Source: a virus
Length of the DNA stretch: 49,696 bases
IMG/VR virus record: IMGVR_UViG_3300048061_000071
Span: 1-49,696 of that record
Direction: 5' to 3' (one strand)
The notes beneath the pieces were generated by a model. That model did not search any database, was not told where the DNA came from, and saw only the letters and a program-made list of their open reading frames with translations. How positions within the stretch are numbered: the stretch's first letter is position 1; every line of letters begins with the position of its first letter. Below are positions 33,298-38,931 of this stretch, piece by piece. The translations under genes were made by a program, and so were the position numbers.

Positions 33298-33870
33298 TTA
33301 TATCCCTGCTACGTTGTTCCCTAAGATATGTTCACAAATCATAACTCTAAGAGCAAAGCCCTCAGCAGTTGTATCAGAATGATCAGGATCTCTAGAAACA
33401 CCGATTATTTTTAATTGTGCGATACCTGCATCTGTTGTAGCCGAAATTTTTGATTTCGAAATAAACAGAGGAGATACCCCAACATCGTTAACTTGGTCTG
33501 CACACTCGCCTACTTCGTTCTGATTGAAAGCTGTATCAGCAGACATAACCTCATACATTTGTTGAGGATTGTCTGTAACATAAGCTACGATATCAGTCGC
33601 AGTATTAGACGCTGGTGAGAAGTTACTAAACGTTGGTTTGTTTGAAGTTGCATCAGTATAGAATACTCCATTCAGTGTACCGAGGTTATTCGCCCCTCCG
33701 TTTCCTGAAGCAAGTACAACTCCGTCTGCAGTTAATTGCACTAAACATGCGTGCGAAATTAAAGCAGAAGAAGCCGCAACACTGTACTCTGACATAGCAG
33801 CGTTGTTATATGCCTGACCAACCATTTTAATGGGTCTGAATCCAAACCCAGTTGTTGACGCATTAGCCAT
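33298..33870 (-). CDS. Capsid-associated (decoration-like) protein
   Basis: A 190-aa protein (MANASTTGFGFRPIKMVGQA, then AASSALISHACLVQLTADGV). The GFRPI opening followed by beta strands is shared with a conserved protein next to capsid genes in marine phages. It lies between scaffold-region genes and the major capsid gene with 12 nt spacing. It has an AAGGAG ribosome-binding site, so expression should be high. It is most likely a head-decoration or minor capsid protein; the exact role is not provable from sequence. Confidence 0.75.
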   Translation of the reverse strand: MANASTTGFGFRPIKMVGQAYNNAAMSEYSVAASSALISHACLVQLTADGVVLASGNGGANNLGTLNGVFYTDATSNKPTFSNFSPASNTATDIVAYVTDNPQQMYEVMSADTAFNQNEVGECADQVNDVGVSPLFISKSKISATTDAGIAQLKIIGVSRDPDHSDTTAEGFALRVMICEHILGNNVAGI

Positions 33871-33886
33871 ATTGTTTTCTCCTTAT

Positions 33887-33915
33887 GTGACCTACCCTTG
33901 CGGGCCTCCAGTCAC
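33887..33915 (-). other. mRNA hairpin with GCAA loop
   Basis: On the minus strand GTGAC pairs with GTCAC around an inner CCC-GCAA-GGG hairpin (a GNRA-type loop). It lies between the 164-aa gene and the capsid-associated gene, just before the ribosome-binding site of the latter. It may act as an RNA-processing or stabilising structure. Confidence 0.5.
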
Positions 33916-33955
33916 GGTTTAATGTTCAATCGCTGGTTTGATTCGTTAAAAATTT

Positions 33956-34450
33956 TTAACTTTTCTTGCCACCGAAGGTTGTACGAGTTTGCATATCGAT
34001 ATCGATAGGCATTCCCCTATGCTGTTCCTTCATAAGATCGTTGTCGATTGCGGTCTGTTGATCTTGAGCTTGTTTCTCAAAATACTCTTGTCTTGACCTT
34101 GCGATCTCTTCCGGTACCCTAGTCAGCACTAGGCCTCCGTGCCCGATAACCCCTGCGTATTTGCCGTCGGCGATTGCTGGAAAGTCCTCTTGAGGATATT
34201 CGTCTGCTCTTACTAACTCATACCCGGACCTTAAGCGTCCTTGTATGTTTTTCGTATCAACAAATCCTAAGACTTCTATTCTGACCCATCTGTGTCTGAA
34301 TCCGTCTGGCGCGTTGGGCGTATCTAAGTACGATGGTGGAGTCCAAACTTTTGGTCTCTCTTTTGGAGCTACCGTTTTTGATTGTGTTTCAACTTTTGTC
34401 GAATCACTTTTTCTTGTTTGGCTCGCACGAGTTGGTGTTTTATTTTCCAT
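33956..34450 (-). CDS. Hypothetical protein between scaffold and capsid genes
   Basis: A 164-aa protein. The first 35 residues are Lys/Thr/Ser-rich and disordered. A compact domain follows (WTPPSYLDTPNAPDGFRHRW, VRIEVLGFVDTKNIQGRLRS, GYELVRADEYP, VIGHGGLVLTRVPEEIA) and a Gln-rich helical C-terminus. I recall this domain between scaffold and capsid genes in marine podoviruses but know no experimental function. It may be an assembly factor or minor capsid protein. Confidence 0.75.
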   Translation of the reverse strand: MENKTPTRASQTRKSDSTKVETQSKTVAPKERPKVWTPPSYLDTPNAPDGFRHRWVRIEVLGFVDTKNIQGRLRSGYELVRADEYPQEDFPAIADGKYAGVIGHGGLVLTRVPEEIARSRQEYFEKQAQDQQTAIDNDLMKEQHRGMPIDIDMQTRTTFGGKKS

Positions 34451-34454
34451 ATGC

Positions 34455-35513
34455 CTATACCTCCTTCGTGTTTATAAGTTGTTTCGCATACTCTTCTAGT
34501 GGCACACCTAATTTTCTCGCTATTGCGACTTGAGAAGATGTGAGTCTCACTTGCTTGCGACCAGTCTTTGTACTACGCGTTGCAGAGGCAACGTTTTGTG
34601 TAGGTTTACTAGTCTGTTTTTCTTCTACTGGTCTATCAAATTTGTGGGGAAATTCAAGTCTTATTCTTCTGTCAACTTCCTCATAATATTCGTCAGACTG
34701 AGGATCCATACCTTCTTCTTCGGTAAGTTTCCTGTGTAGATCGAAAGCTGTGTAGGTCATGGCATTATCTTTACCAAACCATTCATTTTTTTCAGCCCAT
34801 GCCTCTGCTTTAGGATCTCTAGCAGGGGGTGCGGCCTGTTGTACTGATTGTTGTCTAGGTTGTGTAGGTTGTTCTTTAGCTGCAGTTTCCTGTACTTGAT
34901 GTTGAGTTTTTAACTCAGCTAACTTACCTTGTTCATAACCTAATTGAGATATTTGGGTTAAAGCTTCTACTTCTGCTTTAGAATCTTCACTTTGTCTTGC
35001 TGTTGCAAGTTTAGCTTGCGCTGCTGCAATAGACGACGAAATTCTCCCTTCCATTTCAGTAACATAATTTTTATCTAAAGATGTTGCTTGAGTTTGAAAT
35101 TGATCTCTTTCTTGTTTTATACTTTGAGCATAACGTAAAGCTTCTTCTTTTTGTCTTTCAGCTTCACGCATTTTCTTTGTGAGTTTAGCTATTCTTTTCT
35201 TAACTCCTTCAGAATATTCTTCAACTGCTTGACTGTTGTCTTGTTGTTTATCACTTTTTTTCTCGTCAGAGCTCTTCTCAACAGTTCCTCCCTCGGCACT
35301 GACTTCCCTGCTATCAGACTGCTCGTTAGATTTCTCAGTTGTGTCAGAGGGCTCATTATCGAACGTAACACTTGCTTCATCTTTTTTTACCTCTTTTTCA
35401 TAAGTCTTATCTGTTTCTTTTTCTACTTCTGGTAACTCTACTTTTGCACCCGGTCCGGATGTATCTAAATCAACCATTTGCTCATTAGATAATTTTTCTT
35501 CTTTGTCTGGCAT
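34455..35513 (-). CDS. Capsid scaffolding protein
   Basis: A 352-aa, very hydrophilic protein. Residues about 1-100 are acidic and disordered (many Glu, Asp, Ser). About 105-200 form a long coiled coil (RIAKLTKKMREAERQKEEAL and following). A Gln/Pro-rich linker is followed by a basic C-terminus with a small helical domain (RLTSSQVAIARKLGVPLEEY), matching scaffolds whose C-terminal basic helix-turn-helix binds the coat protein. Position immediately upstream of capsid genes supports the assignment. No protease motif is seen. Confidence 0.82.
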   Translation of the reverse strand: MPDKEEKLSNEQMVDLDTSGPGAKVELPEVEKETDKTYEKEVKKDEASVTFDNEPSDTTEKSNEQSDSREVSAEGGTVEKSSDEKKSDKQQDNSQAVEEYSEGVKKRIAKLTKKMREAERQKEEALRYAQSIKQERDQFQTQATSLDKNYVTEMEGRISSSIAAAQAKLATARQSEDSKAEVEALTQISQLGYEQGKLAELKTQHQVQETAAKEQPTQPRQQSVQQAAPPARDPKAEAWAEKNEWFGKDNAMTYTAFDLHRKLTEEEGMDPQSDEYYEEVDRRIRLEFPHKFDRPVEEKQTSKPTQNVASATRSTKTGRKQVRLTSSQVAIARKLGVPLEEYAKQLINTKEV

Positions 35514-35531
35514 AGTTTTTCTCCTCTATGA

Positions 35532-35972
35532 TTAAAATTCGTGGAAGATATCTTCGGGGTTTTCCACGGTCGCTAAAACTTCATCATCATTGAGAAGTCT
35601 TATCTCACCCCCATCTATTTTGATACGTGATCCGGCATATCTTGCGAATATAATCCAATCACCTTTCTTGCACCATGGACCTTCTGGATATCTCTCTTTG
35701 TCGTAACAATGAGGACCCATGTCCAATACTAAACCACAAGTAGATGCAACTTGTGATCGTTCGATAGTGTCTTCTGCTAATATGATTCCACCTTTAGTTT
35801 TTTCTTTTTGTTTAAAAGGTAAAACTAAAACTCTCCAACCTGTTGGAGAAGGTAATTTTGATGATTCGTCAATTTCTTTTTTCTTAGTAGGTTCAACGCC
35901 TACTAGTTTTTTATTTGGTAACTCAATTTTCGGTTTTTGAGTTGATGTTGATAATGGTTCCGTCTTTGTCAT
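35532..35972 (-). CDS. groES: GroES-like co-chaperonin
   Basis: A 146-aa protein with a Cpn10 domain from about residue 44: GWRVLVLPF, mobile loop KEKTKGGIILAEDT (57-70), LVLDMGPHCY, KKGDWIIFARYAGSRI and LLNDDEVLATVENPED (127-141). The mobile loop binds GroEL and the rest forms the GroES barrel. The first 43 residues are an extra disordered extension not found in bacterial GroES. It sits directly before the scaffold and capsid genes, so its likely job is to help host GroEL fold the capsid protein, as T4 gp31 does. No GroEL gene is present in the window. Confidence 0.88.
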   Translation of the reverse strand: MTKTEPLSTSTQKPKIELPNKKLVGVEPTKKKEIDESSKLPSPTGWRVLVLPFKQKEKTKGGIILAEDTIERSQVASTCGLVLDMGPHCYDKERYPEGPWCKKGDWIIFARYAGSRIKIDGGEIRLLNDDEVLATVENPEDIFHEF

Positions 35973-36159
35973 TTTGCTCCTTTTTATTTAGCAGGGTGGA
36001 TATTTCCTGATTTAAATACTGATACGTTCGTATCTGACCTAACATATACTGATATTTCTCCATATTGTCAACACCACCTGATGCCATTGAAGATACAATA
36101 TCGTCATGTCTCATTTTTATTATTTTTCTTATCTTATCTATAAAAGTTAGTTCATCCAT
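35923..36159 (-). CDS. Small helical hypothetical protein
   Basis: A 78-aa protein (MDELTFIDKIRKIIKMRHDD, then KYQYMLGQIRTYQYLNQEIS). It is helical with a short disordered, Lys/Asn-rich tail. It resembles a small conserved phage protein with the pattern DKI...I...M..GG...YQ...GQI..., of unknown function. Its 3' end overlaps the co-chaperonin gene by 50 nt. The ATG overlaps the stop of the upstream 39-aa gene (TAATG). Confidence 0.75.
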   Translation of the reverse strand: MDELTFIDKIRKIIKMRHDDIVSSMASGGVDNMEKYQYMLGQIRTYQYLNQEISTLLNKKEQNDKDGTIININSKTEN

Positions 36160-36278
36160 TATTTCTTTTTCCTTTTCTTTGGTTTTATTTTGCCACCATA
36201 TTTTTTAGTCCATTTTTTTGCAATGGCAGGCTTTTTTGCAAATAAATATTTACGTTGTTTTTCAGATTTAAAGGGCAC
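36159..36278 (-). CDS. Tiny basic protein (39 aa), GTG start
   Basis: The frame reads PFKSEKQRKYLFAKKPAIAK, then WTKKYGGKIKPKKRKKK after the initiator. GGAG lies just upstream of the GTG at 36278 and the stop overlaps the next ATG (TAATG). The pattern PFKSEKQRKYL..KPxIAKKW is one I recall from small proteins across marine phages. The tail is almost pure Lys/Arg/Gly. A DNA-binding or head-internal role is possible but unproven. Confidence 0.72.
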   Translation of the reverse strand: MPFKSEKQRKYLFAKKPAIAKKWTKKYGGKIKPKKRKKK

Positions 36279-36483
36279 TTCTGTCTCCTCTATAATCCTT
36301 AATTGCTTCTAACTTTTCTTGAGCATCAGCAATTTTTTGAAACAACTTATCGATTTCATCTATGTGTTGTGGGTGTTCTCCGATGCCTACAGAATTTTCT
36401 AAATATATTTTTATTGTAGCATCTGCTTCTGAAATTTGTGCTGCGTATCTATCTTCTAAAGCGTCTAGTATTGCATTTTTCAT
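36268..36483 (-). CDS. Small helical hypothetical protein (71 aa)
   Basis: A 71-aa acidic helical protein (MKNAILDALEDRYAAQISEA, DATIKIYLENSVGIGEHPQH, then IDEIDKLFQKIADAQEKLEA). I recall similar short proteins in the structural region of marine podoviruses but no function. It starts one base after the stop of the 93-aa gene. Unlike its basic neighbours it is acidic, so it could partner with them. Confidence 0.75.
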   Translation of the reverse strand: MKNAILDALEDRYAAQISEADATIKIYLENSVGIGEHPQHIDEIDKLFQKIADAQEKLEAIKDYRGDRSAL

Positions 36484-36765
36484 TTAACATTTCCATCTTC
36501 TACGTGCCTGTCTCAGTCTTGAGTTAGGATCTTTTGCAGCTTTAGGAAATTGTTTCATTTGTCCTGCACTTCTTGCGCAGTATGATTTTCGCCTTTTAGC
36601 GGCAGCGGACCCTTTTTTAACTTTACCAGTCACAGCTGTTTTTAGTTTTGAACCGGGATTTTTTCTTTTATAGGCAGCGACACCGGCTCGTGTCATACCT
36701 GCGCCCTTTTCTGTAGGACGAAAATTTTTTTTATTTCTTGCTGGCATGTTATCTTGCTTCCGCAT
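36484..36765 (-). CDS. DUF6321-like basic small protein
   Basis: A 93-aa strongly basic protein. The C-terminal pattern KRRKSYCARSAGQMKQFPKA, then DPNSRLRQARRRWKC matches small phage proteins I associate with DUF6321 (conserved C-A-R and a terminal R-x-W-x-C). Two cysteines frame this domain. The ATG at 36765 overlaps the upstream stop (TAATG); an internal Met at residue 7 is another possible start. It belongs to a run of Lys/Arg-rich proteins and may bind DNA. Confidence 0.8.
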   Translation of the reverse strand: MRKQDNMPARNKKNFRPTEKGAGMTRAGVAAYKRKNPGSKLKTAVTGKVKKGSAAAKRRKSYCARSAGQMKQFPKAAKDPNSRLRQARRRWKC

Positions 36766-37040
36766 TATACCCTGCCTCCCATACTCATTTTTTTTCTTTT
36801 AGTAAATGTTGAAACGTTAGTTGGCTTACCGCCTGGATTACCGGCTGCTCTTTTTCGTTTGACAGCAGAGGCCTTTTCGCCTTTTGTCATCCGAGTGGCT
36901 TTTGCAAGTGGAACGCACTTGGGGTACTTGCGTTTCGATCCGCTCGCAGATTTCCTTCCACAAGGTTGATATTTTCCATCTTTCTTTGGAGCGCCAATGT
37001 CTACCCATTTTTGATTGACCCATTTTTTTAAATCACCCAT
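36765..37040 (-). CDS. DUF5872-like basic small protein
   Basis: A 91-aa basic protein: WVNQKWVDIGAPKKDGKYQP, CGRKSASGSKRKYPKCVPLA, KATRMTKGEKASAVKRKRAA. This matches the DUF5872 pattern with two conserved cysteines (C27 and C42). It ends in KMSMGGRV, one of the GGR-type tails frequent in this genome. Both gene ends are fused to neighbours by 1-nt overlaps. Function unknown; its charge suggests nucleic-acid contact. Confidence 0.82.
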   Translation of the reverse strand: MGDLKKWVNQKWVDIGAPKKDGKYQPCGRKSASGSKRKYPKCVPLAKATRMTKGEKASAVKRKRAAGNPGGKPTNVSTFTKRKKMSMGGRV

Positions 37041-37240
37041 TAGACTTCTATAATTGTAGACATGTCCTCGATAACCATGCCACCTACACGCATTGGTTTT
37101 CTAATTTTACCACCATTCTTTGCACTAGCTCTTACTTTGCCCTTGCATACTTTTGAAGCATACATATTGGCATAGGCCGATGGATACACTTTAAATTTAC
37201 GCTTCGCTGCGGCTTTACCTTTTGGACAAAGCTTTGCCAT
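37040..37240 (-). CDS. Small basic Cys-containing protein (66 aa)
   Basis: A 66-aa protein with CPKGKAAAKRKFKVYPSAYA, NMYASKVCKGKVRASA, then KNGGKIRKPMRVGGMVIED. The KFKVYPSAYANxxASKVCKG core is widespread in small phage proteins of unknown function. Two cysteines (C5, C32) may pair or bind metal. It overlaps neighbours by 1 nt at both ends, in the basic-protein cluster. Confidence 0.8.
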   Translation of the reverse strand: MAKLCPKGKAAAKRKFKVYPSAYANMYASKVCKGKVRASAKNGGKIRKPMRVGGMVIEDMSTIIEV

Positions 37241-37380
37241 TATTTTTTCTTCCTTGCTCTACCACCTTTTTTAGCAACCATTCTTTTTGGATTGTATCCA
37301 AATTTCTTTGCTAACTCAGGTTTCTTTTTAGCTAGTTTAGCTAGACCAGGATTTTTACTTTTACTTATCGCTTTCGCCAT
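37240..37380 (-). CDS. Tiny basic protein (46 aa) with KKGGRA tail
   Basis: The 46 codons give MAKAISKSKNPGLAKLAKKK, PELAKKFGYNPKRMVAKKGG, RARKKK. The ribosome-binding site AAGGAG lies 6 nt before the ATG and the stop overlaps the next ATG (TAATG). The protein is almost entirely Lys, Ala, Gly, Leu and Arg, so it is a likely nucleic-acid-binding peptide. Not recognised as a named family. Confidence 0.75.
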   Translation of the reverse strand: MAKAISKSKNPGLAKLAKKKPELAKKFGYNPKRMVAKKGGRARKKK

Positions 37381-37389
37381 AACTCTCCT

Positions 37390-37719
37390 TTATTTATTGA
37401 TCTTGCCTTTTTTCTTCATTGCAGAACCAAACTTACCATAAGACTCATCTCTAGAAGCTTTTAATTGCTTTTTAGTTCTTTTCTTTTTGATTCTCATAGC
37501 GATTGATTCATCTTTTCTATCTTTGTAACCTTGTTTCTTTTTTTTAACTCGGCCACCTTTTTTCATCATAGCACCACCTTCCATGCCCATGTCTGATGGA
37601 TAATAACCAGATCTCATATCTCTTCTCATCATTCCACCACCCATAGCTTTTGTTCTTCCGCCAGAAGCTAGTTTTTTTCTTGGGTTAGTTGTTTGTGTAT
37701 TATAGTTTGGATTTGCCAT
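37390..37719 (-). CDS. Lys/Met/Gly-rich basic protein (109 aa)
   Basis: A 109-aa protein with SGGRTKAMGGGMMRRDMRSG, then GMEGGAMMKKGGRVKKKKQG and a Lys/Arg-rich C-terminal half (SIAMRIKKKRTKKQLKASRD). It has two GGR motifs and clustered methionines. No fold is obvious. Charge and context suggest a DNA-condensing or internal head protein. Confidence 0.72.
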   Translation of the reverse strand: MANPNYNTQTTNPRKKLASGGRTKAMGGGMMRRDMRSGYYPSDMGMEGGAMMKKGGRVKKKKQGYKDRKDESIAMRIKKKRTKKQLKASRDESYGKFGSAMKKKGKINK

Positions 37720-37720
37720 A

Positions 37721-38350
37721 TTATTTTCTCCCTTTTTTTAATGCTCTTCCGAAGCCACGTTTTGCAGCTCCGCAACCTACACGGCCACCTTTTTTCATTT
37801 TTGCACGTCCGCCATCTTTAGCTGCAAAATCATTTTGACCTAATCCAGACATCATACTATAATCTGGTACAAAGTTATTTCGTTCAGCTCTCTTAGCTGC
37901 TCGTTCGGCTTTCATAGCTGCTGAGTAAGCTGCTTTATTTGGATATGTAGCTCCACCACTTTGAATGCTACCATCACTTAAAACATTAATAGATTTTTGA
38001 TTTAAACCACTGACTTTTTTACCACCTTGATAAATTCCAGCACCGTCGCCTAAGTTTTTATTTGTATTTCGAAATTTAGTATTTTTGTTTCCAACACCCT
38101 TATCTACCCCGTTTTTATAAACAGTACCTATTGAGTCTACTTTTAATCTTGGAATTGGATTAACGTCAGGTTTAGGTTTAGGTACAATTTTTTCTTTAAA
38201 CTCCATCATATCAGAACCTTTGTCATCTTCTGCTGATCTAATTCCAGAATCAATAGCCGCATTTCTTTTATTTCTTGCAGCTAGTCCTAATCCACCTAAT
38301 AGAAGTGCTCCTAAAATTTTTTTATTTCGTCTTCTAGATTTTTTGCTCAT
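37721..38350 (-). CDS. Basic protein with GGR motif tail (209 aa)
   Basis: A 209-aa protein. The N-terminus is basic, then has a short hydrophobic stretch (ILGALLLGGLGLAA, 12-25). A Lys/Asn/Pro-rich middle follows, and the C-terminus reads KDGGRAKMKKGGRVGCGAAK then RGFGRALKKGRK. It is not recognised. A membrane-active N-terminus plus a nucleic-acid-like tail would fit a virion protein. Its ATG overlaps the holin-like gene's stop (TAATG). Confidence 0.72.
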   Translation of the reverse strand: MSKKSRRRNKKILGALLLGGLGLAARNKRNAAIDSGIRSAEDDKGSDMMEFKEKIVPKPKPDVNPIPRLKVDSIGTVYKNGVDKGVGNKNTKFRNTNKNLGDGAGIYQGGKKVSGLNQKSINVLSDGSIQSGGATYPNKAAYSAAMKAERAAKRAERNNFVPDYSMMSGLGQNDFAAKDGGRAKMKKGGRVGCGAAKRGFGRALKKGRK

Positions 38351-38736
38351 TATTTTTTACCACCGTTTTTAAATATTTGTGTTCCCTTTATACCATAAAT
38401 ACTCGCCACGACAAGGATCCATAAATTTGTGAACCATGATGGGAGCGACTGGAAATGCTCGAAGAAGACTTTAATCTTGTCCATCGCCTGTACGTCGTCT
38501 GAAAAGACTCCATATGCAAGCACCAAAATGGGCAGTGTCAATATTATGAGAACTGCCTCGTCCTTATAATCCGATTGACGTGCTTCTAGCAATTTACCCT
38601 GGTAAGCTTCCTCACCTCGAGCTTGACGCTCTGCATGTAACAGTTGTGCGTCGGACATTGCTACTTTCGCCTTCTGCTTATTAGCATAAATTTTACTACC
38701 AGCAGAAACGGCTAATTTAATTGCCGAGAACCACAT
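38350..38736 (-). CDS. Holin-like membrane protein (GTA_holin_3TM-like)
   Basis: A 128-aa protein. The N-terminal 55 residues are a helical, Ala/Gln-rich region (KIYANKQKAKVAMSDAQLLH) ending in SDYKDEA. Two membrane segments follow at about 61-78 (VLIILTLPILVLAYGVF) and 101-117 (WFTNLWILVVASIYGIK). This N-helix plus S-x-KDE plus two or three TM layout is that of GTA-type holins in marine phages. It lies far from the M15 endolysin, beside the portal operon. It could be the main holin or a virion membrane protein. Confidence 0.75.
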   Translation of the reverse strand: MWFSAIKLAVSAGSKIYANKQKAKVAMSDAQLLHAERQARGEEAYQGKLLEARQSDYKDEAVLIILTLPILVLAYGVFSDDVQAMDKIKVFFEHFQSLPSWFTNLWILVVASIYGIKGTQIFKNGGKK

Positions 38737-38737
38737 G

Positions 38738-38917
38738 TTAGTACCAAGTAGCCTTTACAGGTTTTTTGTCAGCTCTAAGTCTTTTAGTGCCTCTTACATC
38801 CACAACTTGTGATTCAAAAGGTTTAGTTGCTTCAATAACGATTCCGCCTTGTTGCATACCATCTTTATCAGCACCCAGCTCTGGAGTAACATTTGGGTTT
38901 TTATTTTTTTTAGTCAT
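38738..38917 (-). CDS. Small hypothetical protein (59 aa)
   Basis: The frame gives MTKKNKNPNVTPELGADKDG, MQQGGIVIEATKPFESQVVD, VRGTKRLRADKKPVKATWY. AAGGAG lies 7 nt before the ATG. It is a short, mixed-charge protein that I do not recognise; the GGIVIEATKPFESQVVDVRG part looks like a beta hairpin. It fills the gap between the portal and holin-like genes. Confidence 0.75.
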   Translation of the reverse strand: MTKKNKNPNVTPELGADKDGMQQGGIVIEATKPFESQVVDVRGTKRLRADKKPVKATWY

Positions 38918-38931
38918 AGTTTCTCCTTATA

